Part shown: piece after piece, positions 8,883 to 18,679 of the stretch
Layout of the letters: the number at the start of each line of letters is the position of its first letter
Position numbering within the stretch: the first letter of the stretch is position 1
From: Duganella flavida
Lineage (GTDB): Bacteria > Pseudomonadota > Gammaproteobacteria > Burkholderiales > Burkholderiaceae_D
Reading direction: 5' to 3'
Assembly: GCF_009857445.1 (NCBI RefSeq)
Contig: NZ_WWCN01000005.1
Coordinates: 341,810-405,809 of the forward strand
Length of the DNA: 64,000 bases
The notes under the pieces: model-generated
Databases searched by the model: none
What the model was told of the DNA's origin: nothing
Seen by the model: the letters and a program-made list of their open reading frames with translations, nothing else
Translations under genes and position numbers: made by a program

Positions 8883-10658
8883 ATGACTATCGTAAAAAAC
8901 AAAGTAGACGCCGTGATTGTCGGCATGGGCTGGACCGGCGCCATCATGGCCAAAGAGCTGACCGACGCTGGTCTCAACGTGGTGTGTCTGGAACGCGGCC
9001 CTGACCGCGACACGCAACCGGACTTCGCCTACCCGCGCGTGGTGGACGAGCTGGAAGGTTCGGTGCACCGCAAATATTTGCAATCGCTGAACAAGGAAAC
9101 CGTGACCATCCGCCACGGCGTGAACGACACCGCCGTGCCGTATCGCCAGATGGGTTCGTTCAAGCCGGGCACCGGCGTGGGGGGGGCGGGTAGCCACTGG
9201 TCCGGCTGCCATTTTCGCGCGCTGCCGGAAGACTTCAAGGTGCGCAGCAATGTCGAACAGCGTTACGGCAAGAAGTTCATCCCGAAAGACATGACCATCC
9301 AGGACTTCCCGGTTTCGTACGAAGACCTGGAGCCGCATTTCGACCACTTCGAATATGTGTGCGGCACCTCGGGCAAAGCTGGTGTGTTGAACGGTAAAAT
9401 CATCGAGGGCGGTAATCCGTTTGAAGGTTCGCGCTCGCGTGAGTTTGCGCTGCCGCCAAATCCCAACTACCTCGGCGGCGAACTGTTCTACAAAGCTGCG
9501 CGCGAGATGGGTTACAACCCGTATCCGATTCCAGCCTCGAACGCTTCGGGTCCGTATGTGAATCCATACGGCTGCCAGATGGGACCGTGTAATTTCTGCG
9601 GCTTCTGCTCGGACTATGGCTGCCTGAACTACTCCAAGGCCAGCCCGAACGCCTGCATCATGCCGGTGCTGCGCGGCCGCAAGGGCTTCGAACTGCGCAC
9701 GCTGGCGCAAGTGTTGAAGGTGAATCTGACCGACGACAAGAAGAAAGCCACCGGCGTCACCTACCTCGACGCCCAGGGCCGCGAGACCGAGCAGCCGGCC
9801 GATATCGTGCTCCTGTGTGCGTTCTCGCTGTTCAATGTGCACTTGATGCTGTTGTCGGGCATCGGCGTACCGTACGACCCGGTCAGCAATACCGGCACCA
9901 TCGGCCGCAACTACTCGTACCAGAACCTGAACCGCGTTTCGCTGTTCTTCGATGACACCGTGCACGCCAACCAGTTCATGGGCATTGGCGGCGGCGGTAC
10001 CACCATCGACGATTTGAACGGCAACCGCAACGACAGCACCAAGTCCGGCTTCATCGGTGGCGGCATTGTCTGGGCGCGCCAGCCGGGCGGCGGTCCGGTG
10101 CGCGGCATCGCTACGGCGCCGGGTGTGCCGAACTGGGGCAGCGCGTGGAAGAAGGGTGTCAAGGAAGCGTTCCGCCATTCGTTCTACTACGAGGTGCAGG
10201 GTTCGTGCATGGCCTATCAAGACGCGTACCTGAGCCTGGATCCGACCTACAAAGATGGTTTCGGCCGTCCACTGCTGCGCATGACCTTTGACTGGCATGA
10301 CAACGAGATCAAGGCGTCGCAGTATCTGGTCGAGAAAGCTTCCGATATGTGCAAGGTGCTCGGCCCGAAAGCCATCAAGGGCGACGCCAAGAAGGACGGC
10401 GACCACTACAACGTGACCCAGTACCAGTCGACGCACACCTGCGGCGGCGCCATCATGGGCAGCGATCCGAAGACTTCGGCGCTGAACCGCTACCTGCAGT
10501 CGTGGGACGTATCCAACGTGTTTGCACCGGGCGCCAACGCCTTCCCGCAAAACAACGGCTACAACCCGACCGGCATGGTGGGCGCGCTGACGTATTGGTG
10601 CGCCAAGGCGGTTCGCGAGCTGTACCTGAAGAACCCCGGTCCGCTGGTTCAGGCTTAA
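8883..10658 (+). CDS. GMC-family FAD-dependent dehydrogenase, large subunit
   Basis: 591 aa from ATG 8883 (GAGG eight bases upstream). An N-terminal dinucleotide fold VIVGMGWTGAIMAKEL binds FAD. A Cys-rich segment CQMGPCNFCGFCSDYGC near residue 225 recalls the iron-sulfur site of FAD glucose dehydrogenase. The C-terminal STHTCGGAIMGSDP and FPQNNGYNPTGMVGALTYW carry the catalytic His/Asn region. It oxidises a sugar, sugar acid or polyol in the periplasm and passes electrons to the downstream cytochrome. The substrate (gluconate, glucose, sorbitol and so on) cannot be told from sequence. Confidence 0.87.
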   Translation: MTIVKNKVDAVIVGMGWTGAIMAKELTDAGLNVVCLERGPDRDTQPDFAYPRVVDELEGSVHRKYLQSLNKETVTIRHGVNDTAVPYRQMGSFKPGTGVGGAGSHWSGCHFRALPEDFKVRSNVEQRYGKKFIPKDMTIQDFPVSYEDLEPHFDHFEYVCGTSGKAGVLNGKIIEGGNPFEGSRSREFALPPNPNYLGGELFYKAAREMGYNPYPIPASNASGPYVNPYGCQMGPCNFCGFCSDYGCLNYSKASPNACIMPVLRGRKGFELRTLAQVLKVNLTDDKKKATGVTYLDAQGRETEQPADIVLLCAFSLFNVHLMLLSGIGVPYDPVSNTGTIGRNYSYQNLNRVSLFFDDTVHANQFMGIGGGGTTIDDLNGNRNDSTKSGFIGGGIVWARQPGGGPVRGIATAPGVPNWGSAWKKGVKEAFRHSFYYEVQGSCMAYQDAYLSLDPTYKDGFGRPLLRMTFDWHDNEIKASQYLVEKASDMCKVLGPKAIKGDAKKDGDHYNVTQYQSTHTCGGAIMGSDPKTSALNRYLQSWDVSNVFAPGANAFPQNNGYNPTGMVGALTYWCAKAVRELYLKNPGPLVQA

Positions 10659-10670
10659 GGAGACGACGAC

Positions 10671-12023
10671 ATGAGCAATCTTAAAAAAGGTATTTTGGTC
10701 GTCGCCGGTGTGGTGCTTGTGGGTGTGGTGGGCGCGTTTGTCTACGGCTCGCAGACAACGGCTACCAAGGACATCGGACCGGGCTCGCTTGATCTCGCCG
10801 CGCCGAGCGCGCAGCTGATCGAGAAAGGCCGCTATCTGGCCGTCGCGGCGGACTGCGTGGCCTGCCATACGGCGCCGAAGGGACAGCCGTTTGCAGGCGG
10901 CTTGTCGATGGCGACGCCGGTTGGGGCGATCTACAGCTCCAACATCACGCCGGATAAAGCCACCGGCATCGGCAATTACAGCCTGAATGACTTCGACCGC
11001 GCCGTGCGTCATGGCATTGCGCAGTCGGGCAAGACGCTGTATCCGGCCATGCCATATCCATCCTACGCCAAGGTGACGGACGACGATATGCGCGCGCTGT
11101 ATGCCTACTTCATGCACGGCGTGCAGCCGGTATCGGCGGCCAACCGCGAGCACGACATCCACTGGCCGCTGTCGATGAACTGGCCGCTGGCGATCTGGCG
11201 CAAGACCTACGCACCCGCCGTGGAGCCGCTGGTGCTGAGCAAGTACCAGGGTGAGGCGCTGGCGCGTGGTGCGTATCTGGTGCAATCGCTGGGTCACTGC
11301 GGTGCTTGCCATACGCCGCGTGCGTCGACCATGCAGGAGCTGGCGCAGGATGAGTCGAATCCGGCTTATCTGGCCGGCGGTCCGGTGATCGATGGCTGGC
11401 TGGCGGTCAACCTGCGCAGCAATCCGGCCGGTGGTTTGGGCCGTTGGACCGAGCAGGACGTCGTCGATACGCTTAGCAAGGCACGCAATGCGCATTCGGC
11501 TGTGATCGGCACGCCAATGGCGGACGTGGTGTTGCACAGCACGCAGGAGATGGCGCCGGAAGACTTGAAGGCTATTGCCGTGTACCTGAAGTCGCTGACG
11601 CCGGGACCGGAAGAAAAGGCGCGCTATGCAGCCAGCGATGCTACCGCCAAGGCCCTCAAGGCTGGCCGCGAAGAGAATCGCGGTGCCCAGCTGTATCTCG
11701 ACAATTGCGCGGCCTGCCACCGTTCGGATGCGACTTCCAACGCCAAGGTGTTCCCGGCGCTGGCGGGTAATCCGTCGGTGCTGTCGGATGATCCGACGTC
11801 GCTGATCCGTCTGGTGCTGGCCGGTAGTTCGCTGCCGTCAACCAAGGGCGCGCCGTCGAATCTCGGCATGCCGGGCTTTGCATGGCGACTGTCGGACGAG
11901 GAAGCGGCGCAGCTAGTGACCTTCGTGCGCCAAAGCTGGGGCAACCAGGCGTCGGCCGCTGATACCGGCCAAGTGGCCAAAATCCGCAAGCAAGTGGACG
12001 CCGAGGCTGAAGTAAAACACTAA
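10671..12023 (+). CDS. Triheme cytochrome c subunit of the FAD dehydrogenase
   Basis: 450 aa. A hydrophobic N-terminal segment (~8-26) is a signal or anchor. There are three heme c sites: CVACH (from C62), CGACH and CAACH, spaced as in the cytochrome subunits of gluconate, sorbitol and alcohol dehydrogenases. It takes electrons from the FAD subunit and delivers them to ubiquinone in the inner membrane. It starts 12 bases after the large subunit with an AAGGAG site, so all three subunits form one operon that ends at the terminator at 12038. Confidence 0.9.
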   Translation: MSNLKKGILVVAGVVLVGVVGAFVYGSQTTATKDIGPGSLDLAAPSAQLIEKGRYLAVAADCVACHTAPKGQPFAGGLSMATPVGAIYSSNITPDKATGIGNYSLNDFDRAVRHGIAQSGKTLYPAMPYPSYAKVTDDDMRALYAYFMHGVQPVSAANREHDIHWPLSMNWPLAIWRKTYAPAVEPLVLSKYQGEALARGAYLVQSLGHCGACHTPRASTMQELAQDESNPAYLAGGPVIDGWLAVNLRSNPAGGLGRWTEQDVVDTLSKARNAHSAVIGTPMADVVLHSTQEMAPEDLKAIAVYLKSLTPGPEEKARYAASDATAKALKAGREENRGAQLYLDNCAACHRSDATSNAKVFPALAGNPSVLSDDPTSLIRLVLAGSSLPSTKGAPSNLGMPGFAWRLSDEEAAQLVTFVRQSWGNQASAADTGQVAKIRKQVDAEAEVKH

Positions 12024-12037
12024 GCAACAACGCTCCC

Positions 12038-12078
12038 GGCCGCGCTGAGGGTTTCGCCCTCCGCGCGGCCATTTTTAT
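12038..12078 (+). terminator. Intrinsic terminator of the dehydrogenase operon
   Basis: GGCCGCGC (12038-12045) pairs with GCGCGGCC (12063-12070). An inner GAGGG / CCCTC stem closes the loop, and ATTTTTATT follows. This is a clear Rho-independent terminator. Confidence 0.88.
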
Positions 12079-12173
12079 TCTGGACGCATACTTGCGCACG
12101 GTTGAAATGATCGTGGGGTTAGACTTGTATTTGAGATAAACTCGTTGCTTCTCATGCTACTTTGGCCTTCACT

Positions 12174-15100
12174 ATGCCTAATGCCACGACGTTGGACGAA
12201 CGCAGTTTTCGTCGGATTCTTGTTCGCAATGTGACTTTGCCGCTTGCTGCCGGCGTGGTCAGTGCTGGTGTGTTTGTGGTGTTGCTGGTGTATTTGATCA
12301 CCACCATGAACTGGGTCGAGCACAGCGAACGGGTGATCGGCAACGCCAACCAGCTGAGCAAGGAAATGGTGGACATGGAAACCGGCATGCGCGGCTATCT
12401 GCTGGCCGGCGATGAAGTCTTCCTGCAGCCCTACAATCTGTCCAAACCACGTGTCGCCGCCAATCTCACCGGTTTGATGAAGATGGTGGAGGATAACCCG
12501 GTACAGGTCGATCGCCTGCGCGTCATCCAGTTCCAGCATCAGCATTGGGATCAGTACGCGCAAGAGATGATACGGCTGCGCGCCGCCAATGGCGAGGTGA
12601 CCGGCACCGTCAAGACCGGGCGCGGCAAGTCGCAGTTCGACGAGATCCGCCGCCAGCTGGATAACTTTATCAGCACCGAGTTGCGCATGCGCCAGGAGCG
12701 CAGTGACCAGGCGCGCGTCGTCACCATATGGGTGGCGGTGATTTATTTGCTGCTGACGCTGGGCGTGGGCGGCATCCTGGCCTGGTTCGGCCGCCGCGAG
12801 CTGACCGGCCTGTCGCGCGTCTACACCACCGCATTGAATGAGCACGCCGAGCATGCCGAGCTGTTGCAGCAGCAAGCCTGGCTGCGCACCGGCCAGAGCG
12901 AGCTGGCGCAACAGGGCATCGGCCAGCTGGCTTTGCCGCAGCTGTCGTCGGCCTTGCTGCAGTTCCTGGCCCGCTACATGGATGTGGTGGTGGGAGCGCT
13001 GTACTTGCGTGCGCCGGATGGCAGTTTCCGCCGCGCGGCGTCATATGGCTTCAGCGATGAGTGGGAGCAGCGCGATCAGCAATTCAAGCCGGCCGAAAGC
13101 CTGGTCGCGCAAGCGGCGCTGGAGCGCCGCGTTATTCGTCTTGAGCCGCTGCCTACCGGTTACATCCAGGTTAGCTCCGGCCTGGGCAGCGCGGCACCGG
13201 CCAGTGTGCTGCTGGCGCCGGTCGATAGCGATGGCGATATCAATGGCGTGTTGGAGCTGGGCCTGCTGCGTCCCATCAGTACACGTGATATCGATTTGCT
13301 GACGCTGGTGAAAGGCAATATCGGCAATGCGATTGAAGCCAGCTGGTCACGCCAGCGCCTGCAGGATGTGCTCGCAGAAACGCAACAGCTGAACGAGGAA
13401 TTGCAAGTGCAGCAGGAAGAGCTGCGCACGGCCAACGAGGAACTGGAAGAACAGTCGCGCGTGCTGGAAGCATCGCAAGCCAGTCTGGAAAACCAGAAGG
13501 CCGAGCTAGAGCAAACCAATGAACAATTGGCGGAACAAGGCCAGGCGCTCGACCAGAAGAATGCCGAGTTGCAGAAGGCGCAGCAGGACTTGGAAGAGCG
13601 CGCGCGCGATCTGGAGCGCGCCAGCCAGTACAAGTCGCAGTTCCTTGCCAACATGTCGCATGAGTTACGTACGCCCCTCAACAGTTCGCTGATCCTGGCC
13701 AAGCTGCTGGCTGAAAATTCCCAAGGCAACCTGAATGACGAGCAAGTACGCTTTGCCAACACGATTTACTCGGCCGGCAACGACCTGCTCAATTTGATTA
13801 ACGATATTCTCGACATCTCCAAGGTGGAGGCTGGCAAGCTGGACCTGCTGCCGGAGCCGCTCTCGGCGCGCCATGTGGCGGAGCACATGGCGCTGGTGTT
13901 TGAACCGCTGGCGCAGCAGAAGAAGCTGGCGTTCCAGCTGGTGGTGGCCGACCATGCGGCACTGCAGATGGTGACCGACCGCCAGCGCCTGGAGCAGATA
14001 CTCAAGAACCTGCTGTCCAACGCGCTCAAGTTCACCAGCACCGGACAGATTACCTTGTCGGTGCAAGCGCAGGGAAATGCCGTGGCATTCGCGGTGCAGG
14101 ATACTGGCATCGGCATCCGTGCTGAGGACCAGCAGAGCATCTTCAACGCTTTCCAGCAGGCCGATGGCACGACCAGCCGCAAGTACGGAGGCACCGGCCT
14201 TGGGCTGTCGATTTCGCGCGACCTGGCGCAGCTGCTGGGCGGTGCGATTACGCTGACCAGCGAAGCGGGCAAGGGCAGTTGCTTTACGCTGGCCTTGCCG
14301 ATGGCATGGAATGCGCCCGAGCCACGGCAGCAGGTGCCGGCGGCCGCCGCGCCGGTGCCTGTAGCGCCGCCTGCTGCGCCGCCAGCCGCGCCGGTCCCGC
14401 GTGCGTTTGATGATGACCGCACCTTGATCGATGCCGCCGGCGCAGCACGCGGCCGCCTGGTGCTGGTGGTGGAAGACGATGCGACGTTTGCCCACATCCT
14501 GTACGACTTGGCGCACGAGCAGCAGTACCACTGCCTGGTCGCCTTCAACGCCGACGAAGGCCTGGCGCTGGCGCGCCAGTACACGCCGGACGCGGTGCTG
14601 CTCGACATTCGCCTGCCTGACCGTTCCGGCCTGTCCGTGCTGCAGCTGCTGAAGGATGACGCGCAAACCCGCCACATCCCGGTGCACGTGGTCTCGGCCG
14701 CCGATAACGGCGAAGCGGCGCTGCACCTGGGCGCCATCGGCTACGCCATCAAGCCGGCCACGCGCGAGCAGCTGATGGAGGTGTTCCGCCGCATCGAAAC
14801 CAAGCTCACGCAAAAAATCAAGCACGTGCTGCTGGTGGAAGACGACGACCGTCAGCGCGACAGCGTGGTCCAGCTGATCACCGACGACGATGTCAACATC
14901 ACTGCCGTCGGCAATGGCGAAGAAGCGCTGGCCCTGCTGCGCACCACTATCTACGATTGCATGATCATCGACCTCAAACTGCCTGACATGCCGGGCAACG
15001 AACTGCTGCAGCGCATGGCCGCCGAGTCGCTGGCCGCTTTCCCGCCGGTGATCGTCTACACCGGCCGCAACCTCTCGCGTGAAGAAGAAGCCGACCTGCA

Positions 15101-15635
15101 CAAATATTCGCGCTCCATCATCATCAAGGGCGCGCGCTCGCCGGAGCGCCTGCTGGACGAAGTCACCCTGTTCCTGCACAAAGTGGAAGCCCAGCTGTCG
15201 AGCGAACGCCAGCGCATGCTGAAAACCGTGCGCTCGCGCGACCGCGTGTTCGAAGGCCGCCGCATCCTGCTGGTGGACGACGATGTGCGCAACATCTTCG
15301 CCCTCACCAGCGCGCTGGAACAGAAGGGTGCGCTGGTGGAAGTCGGCCGCAACGGCCATGAAGCGCTGGAAAAACTCGACACCGTCGCCGACATCGACCT
15401 GGTGCTGATGGACGTGATGATGCCGGTGATGGACGGCCTGGAAGCCACCCGCCGCATCCGCGCCAACCCGCGTTTTGCCCGCCTGCCCATCATCGCCATC
15501 ACCGCCAAGGCCATGAAGGACGACCAGGAACAATGCCTGGCCGCCGGCGCCAGCGACTATTTAGCCAAGCCGATTGATCTTTCTCGCCTATACTCCTTGT
15601 TACGGGTGTGGATGCCGAACGCGGAACGGAGCTAG
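12174..15635 (+). CDS. CHASE3-GAF hybrid histidine kinase with three receiver domains
   Basis: 1153 aa from ATG 12174 (an upstream TTG is in frame but less likely). Order: membrane segment (~18-42); CHASE3 sensor with METGMRGYLLAGDE; second membrane segment (~180-203); GAF (~240-390); a long Glu/Gln-rich coiled coil (~395-485); HisKA with H496 in MSHELRTPL; HATPase; an Ala/Pro linker (~720-750); then three receivers. The receivers start near residues 762, 883 and 1031, each with an intact aspartate (LLDIRLP, IIDLKLP, LMDVMMP). No HPt domain is present. It heads a cluster with CheR, CheB and a REC-kinase. Confidence 0.9.
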   Translation: MPNATTLDERSFRRILVRNVTLPLAAGVVSAGVFVVLLVYLITTMNWVEHSERVIGNANQLSKEMVDMETGMRGYLLAGDEVFLQPYNLSKPRVAANLTGLMKMVEDNPVQVDRLRVIQFQHQHWDQYAQEMIRLRAANGEVTGTVKTGRGKSQFDEIRRQLDNFISTELRMRQERSDQARVVTIWVAVIYLLLTLGVGGILAWFGRRELTGLSRVYTTALNEHAEHAELLQQQAWLRTGQSELAQQGIGQLALPQLSSALLQFLARYMDVVVGALYLRAPDGSFRRAASYGFSDEWEQRDQQFKPAESLVAQAALERRVIRLEPLPTGYIQVSSGLGSAAPASVLLAPVDSDGDINGVLELGLLRPISTRDIDLLTLVKGNIGNAIEASWSRQRLQDVLAETQQLNEELQVQQEELRTANEELEEQSRVLEASQASLENQKAELEQTNEQLAEQGQALDQKNAELQKAQQDLEERARDLERASQYKSQFLANMSHELRTPLNSSLILAKLLAENSQGNLNDEQVRFANTIYSAGNDLLNLINDILDISKVEAGKLDLLPEPLSARHVAEHMALVFEPLAQQKKLAFQLVVADHAALQMVTDRQRLEQILKNLLSNALKFTSTGQITLSVQAQGNAVAFAVQDTGIGIRAEDQQSIFNAFQQADGTTSRKYGGTGLGLSISRDLAQLLGGAITLTSEAGKGSCFTLALPMAWNAPEPRQQVPAAAAPVPVAPPAAPPAAPVPRAFDDDRTLIDAAGAARGRLVLVVEDDATFAHILYDLAHEQQYHCLVAFNADEGLALARQYTPDAVLLDIRLPDRSGLSVLQLLKDDAQTRHIPVHVVSAADNGEAALHLGAIGYAIKPATREQLMEVFRRIETKLTQKIKHVLLVEDDDRQRDSVVQLITDDDVNITAVGNGEEALALLRTTIYDCMIIDLKLPDMPGNELLQRMAAESLAAFPPVIVYTGRNLSREEEADLHKYSRSIIIKGARSPERLLDEVTLFLHKVEAQLSSERQRMLKTVRSRDRVFEGRRILLVDDDVRNIFALTSALEQKGALVEVGRNGHEALEKLDTVADIDLVLMDVMMPVMDGLEATRRIRANPRFARLPIIAITAKAMKDDQEQCLAAGASDYLAKPIDLSRLYSLLRVWMPNAERS

Positions 15636-15637
15636 CC

Positions 15638-16456
15638 ATGCAGCACAGCGACACCGAGATCGAGCTGAAGATGTTGATGGAGTCCATCTACCTGAAATAC
15701 AGCTACGATTTCCGCGACTACACCGGCGCCTCGCAAAAGCGCCGTGTGCTGCATGCCTTGCGCGAAATGGCGTGCGACAGCATCTCGGCGCTGCAAGCGC
15801 GCATCATCCATGAGCCGGCCGCCTTCAGCCAGCTGCTGCAATACCTGACCATCCCGGTCAGCACCATGTTCCGCGACCCCGGCTACTATGCCGGCCTGCG
15901 CGAGCACGTGATCCCGGTGCTGCGCACCTATCCCTCGCTGAAAATCTGGATCGCCGGCTGCAGCACCGGCGAGGAAGTGTATTCGATGGCCATCCTGCTC
16001 AAGGAGGAAGGACTGCTGGAGCGCAGCATGATCTACGCCACCGACATCAATCCGCAGTCGCTGGAGAAGGCGCGCAAGGGCGTGTTTCCGCTGGAGGCGG
16101 TGCGCGAGTACACCGCCAACTATCAGGAATCCGGCGGCACGCGCAGTTTTTCCGATTACTACACGGCGGCCTACAACGCCGCGCTGTTTGACCCAACGCT
16201 GTGCGAAAACGTCACCTTCGCCGACCACAGCCTTGCCACCGACGCCGTGTTTGCGGAAACCCACTTGATCAGCTGCCGCAACGTGATGATCTATTTCAAG
16301 AAGAAATTGCAGGAACGCGCCTTTGGCCTGTTCCATGACTCGCTATGCCACCGTGGCTTCCTTGGGCTGGGCAGCAAGGAAAGCATCGACTTCTCCGCCT
16401 ACGCGCCGCGCTTTGAGCCTGTACTCAAGCGCGAGCGCCTGTTCCGCAAACGCTGA
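15638..16456 (+). CDS. CheR-type protein-glutamate methyltransferase
   Basis: 272 aa from ATG 15638, two bases after the kinase stop. The N-terminal helical CheR domain is followed by the SAM-binding fold with AGCSTGEEVYSMAI (~105-118), then ATDINPQSLEKA and SCRNVMIYF, which are standard CheR motifs. No TPR tail. It methylates glutamates, classically on chemoreceptors. No receptor gene lies in this cluster, so the target may be the coiled coil of the neighbouring kinase (inference). Confidence 0.9.
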   Translation: MQHSDTEIELKMLMESIYLKYSYDFRDYTGASQKRRVLHALREMACDSISALQARIIHEPAAFSQLLQYLTIPVSTMFRDPGYYAGLREHVIPVLRTYPSLKIWIAGCSTGEEVYSMAILLKEEGLLERSMIYATDINPQSLEKARKGVFPLEAVREYTANYQESGGTRSFSDYYTAAYNAALFDPTLCENVTFADHSLATDAVFAETHLISCRNVMIYFKKKLQERAFGLFHDSLCHRGFLGLGSKESIDFSAYAPRFEPVLKRERLFRKR

Positions 16457-16458
16457 CC

Positions 16459-17061
16459 ATGAGCACGCCCGCAATCATGGCGGCGCTGGCCGGCCGTTCG
16501 CTGGAGGCGGTGGTGATTGGCGCCTCGGCCGGTGGTGTCAGCGCCTTGCTGCGCTTGCTGCCGGACCTGCCAGCCGATTACGGCTGCGCCGTGGTGGTGG
16601 TGATGCATATCCCGGAAGGCCGGCAAAGCAACCTGGCGGGGGTCTTCCAGCATCGCATGAAGTTGCCCGTGCACGAAGCCCGCGATAAAGAAGAACTTTC
16701 CTCCGGGACGCTGTATTTTGCCGGTTCCGGCTACCATCTGTCTGTTGAGCGTGATCGAATTTTTTCACTGAGCTGCGAGGAACGCGTAAATTTTTCGCGT
16801 CCTGCGATTGATTATTTGATGGAGTCGGCGGCCGACGCTTATGGGCCGGCCCTGCTGGGCATCCTGCTCACCGGGGCCAACAACGATGGCGCGGCCGGCC
16901 TGGCGGCAATCGGCATGGCGGGCGGTCTGACGGTGGTGCAGTCGCCAGCCGAAGCCGAGCAGCCCACCATGCCGCTGGAAGCCATCCGCCTGCGCGCGCC
17001 GGACCTGATTTTATCCTTGGATGATATCCATTCATTGCTGTTGATGCTGGAGACGAAGTAA
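16459..17061 (+). CDS. Stand-alone CheB-type methylesterase without receiver
   Basis: 200 aa. The catalytic triad is visible: S23 in VIGASAGG, H50 in VMHIPEG, D143 in LTGANNDGAAGL. Normal CheB has an N-terminal receiver that gates activity; here it is missing, so control must come from elsewhere, perhaps the next gene's receiver. It follows CheR by 2 bases, and its stop overlaps the start of the next gene (TAATG). It removes methyl esters or deamidates glutamines on the protein modified by CheR. Confidence 0.9.
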   Translation: MSTPAIMAALAGRSLEAVVIGASAGGVSALLRLLPDLPADYGCAVVVVMHIPEGRQSNLAGVFQHRMKLPVHEARDKEELSSGTLYFAGSGYHLSVERDRIFSLSCEERVNFSRPAIDYLMESAADAYGPALLGILLTGANNDGAAGLAAIGMAGGLTVVQSPAEAEQPTMPLEAIRLRAPDLILSLDDIHSLLLMLETK

Positions 17062-18239
17062 TGCAAGACGCATCCCCGACCAAGCTGCTGATTGTCGACG
17101 ACCTGCCGGAAAACCTGCAGGCGCTGGACGCCTTAATACGCGGTGAGCGGCGCGAGGTACACCACGCCGGTTCCGGTGAAGAGGCCCTGGCCTTGCTGCT
17201 GCAGCACGACTTCGCGCTGGCCATCCTCGACGTGCAAATGCCGGGCATGGATGGCTTCGAGCTGGCCGAGCTGATGCGCGGCACCGAGAAAACCCGCCCC
17301 ATTCCCATCGTGTTTGTCACGGCAGCCGGCAAGGAATTGAATTACTCGTTCAAAGGTTACGAAGCGGGCGCGGTGGACGTGCTGTACAAGCCGCTCGATC
17401 CGGGCGCGGTGAAGAGCAAGGTAGAGGTGTTCGTGGCGCTGCACCAGCAGCGCGAAGCCATGCGCCAGCAGGTGCTGGCGCTGGAAGCGGCGCGCCGCCA
17501 GCAGGAAGAAATGCAGGCGCAGTTGCAGCATGCGCTGCTGATGCGCGACGAATTCATGTCGATGGTGTCGCATGAGATGCGCACGCCGCTTAACACGCTT
17601 TACCTGGAAACCCAGCTGCGCAAGATGCAGCTGGACCGCGGCAATATGGCCGCCTTCGGCGCTGAGCAGTTACGGCGCATGCTGTCGCGCGACGACCGCC
17701 AGATTCAAAACATCGTGCGCCTGATCGACGATATGCTGGACGTGTCGCGCATCCGCAGCGGCAAGCTGTCTTTGCGGCCGGGCTTGGTGCAACTGGCCGG
17801 CCTGCTGGGGCGCGTGGTGCAGGACTTGACGCCGCAAGCGGCCACGGTGGGCACCACCATCGTGCTTGATGCGCCGACCCCGGCGTGCGGCTGGTGGGAT
17901 GATTTCCGCATTGAGCAAATCGTGGTCAACCTGCTGACCAATGCGCTGCGCTACGGCGGCGGCCAGCCGGTGGTGGTGACGCTGGCCGTGATGGCCGACA
18001 GTGTGCGAGTGGATGTGCGCGATAGCGGTCCTGGCGTCGCACTGGAAAACCAGGGCAAGATTTTTGAACCGTATGAGCGCGGCGTCGGCAGCGATGCGCC
18101 GGCCGGGCTGGGACTGGGTCTGTACATCTCGCGCCAACTGGCCGAGGCCCATGGCGGCAGCCTGACGCTGAGCAGCGTCCCCGGCGCCGGGGCGGTGTTC
18201 AGTCTGACGCTGCCGCGCACCGAAGCACCGCCGGCGTAG
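17061..18239 (+). CDS. Receiver-histidine kinase fusion protein
   Basis: 392 aa, soluble. The N-terminal receiver has phospho-acceptor D57 in AILDVQMPGMDG. A coiled linker (~120-165) leads to HisKA with H171 in VSHEMRTPLN, and HATPase ending in GLGLGLYISRQLAEAHGG. An N-terminal receiver on a kinase suggests it receives a signal from the upstream hybrid kinase and either passes it on or tunes its own activity. Translationally coupled to CheB by one-base overlap. Converges with the next gene, only 6 bases away. Confidence 0.88.
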   Translation: MQDASPTKLLIVDDLPENLQALDALIRGERREVHHAGSGEEALALLLQHDFALAILDVQMPGMDGFELAELMRGTEKTRPIPIVFVTAAGKELNYSFKGYEAGAVDVLYKPLDPGAVKSKVEVFVALHQQREAMRQQVLALEAARRQQEEMQAQLQHALLMRDEFMSMVSHEMRTPLNTLYLETQLRKMQLDRGNMAAFGAEQLRRMLSRDDRQIQNIVRLIDDMLDVSRIRSGKLSLRPGLVQLAGLLGRVVQDLTPQAATVGTTIVLDAPTPACGWWDDFRIEQIVVNLLTNALRYGGGQPVVVTLAVMADSVRVDVRDSGPGVALENQGKIFEPYERGVGSDAPAGLGLGLYISRQLAEAHGGSLTLSSVPGAGAVFSLTLPRTEAPPA

Positions 18240-18245
18240 TGAACG

Positions 18246-18647
18246 CTAGCGCGAACGGGCTTCTTCGCGGCGCTGGATCAGATAGGACTTCAGGTCGTCG
18301 AAGCTGATGCTGCCTTTTTGGCCGGTGTCGATATGGTCGAAGTTTTTCTCTACAAACCCGAGCCCGGCCTTGCGGGCTTCGTCGCGGGTGAGCATGCCAT
18401 TGCCGTCCTGGTCGGCTTCGTCAAAGCGTTTTTTCAGCTTCTGCATGGCCTGGTAGCGCAGCAAAGTCGGGCCGGAGGAGTAGTCGCGCATCGGTTTGCG
18501 CATTGCCGGCGGGACGTAGGGATCGGGATAGGCCGGAGTGGAACGCACGGCAGCAGCAGGCGCTGCCGGTTCCGTGGACGGCGCTTGAGCGCCCGCATGC
18601 GACATGGCCACTGTGGCGGCCAACATGGCTACTTGCAAAAGCTTCAT
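18246..18647 (-). CDS. Secreted EF-hand calcium-binding protein
   Basis: 133 aa. The signal peptide is MKLLQVAMLAATVAMSHAGA, followed by a Pro/Ala-rich stretch. Two EF-hands are seen: a canonical loop DQDGNGMLTRDE with Asp/Asn ligands and a final Glu, and a weaker second loop DTGQKGSISFDD. Probably periplasmic; it may buffer or sense calcium. It lies 32 bases downstream of the S10 peptidase gene in the same direction. Confidence 0.8.
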   Translation of the reverse strand: MKLLQVAMLAATVAMSHAGAQAPSTEPAAPAAAVRSTPAYPDPYVPPAMRKPMRDYSSGPTLLRYQAMQKLKKRFDEADQDGNGMLTRDEARKAGLGFVEKNFDHIDTGQKGSISFDDLKSYLIQRREEARSR

Positions 18648-18679
18648 GATTGTCTCCCCCGCATCTGCAGATGCTTGGC

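Noticed and set aside
8874..11720. 948-codon open frame on the minus strand
   Set aside because: Antisense shadow of the GMC dehydrogenase and cytochrome genes, which carry FAD and heme motifs.
12102..12130. TTGAAA-17-TTGTAT as promoter of the hybrid kinase
   Set aside because: The -10 matches only three of six positions; too weak to list.
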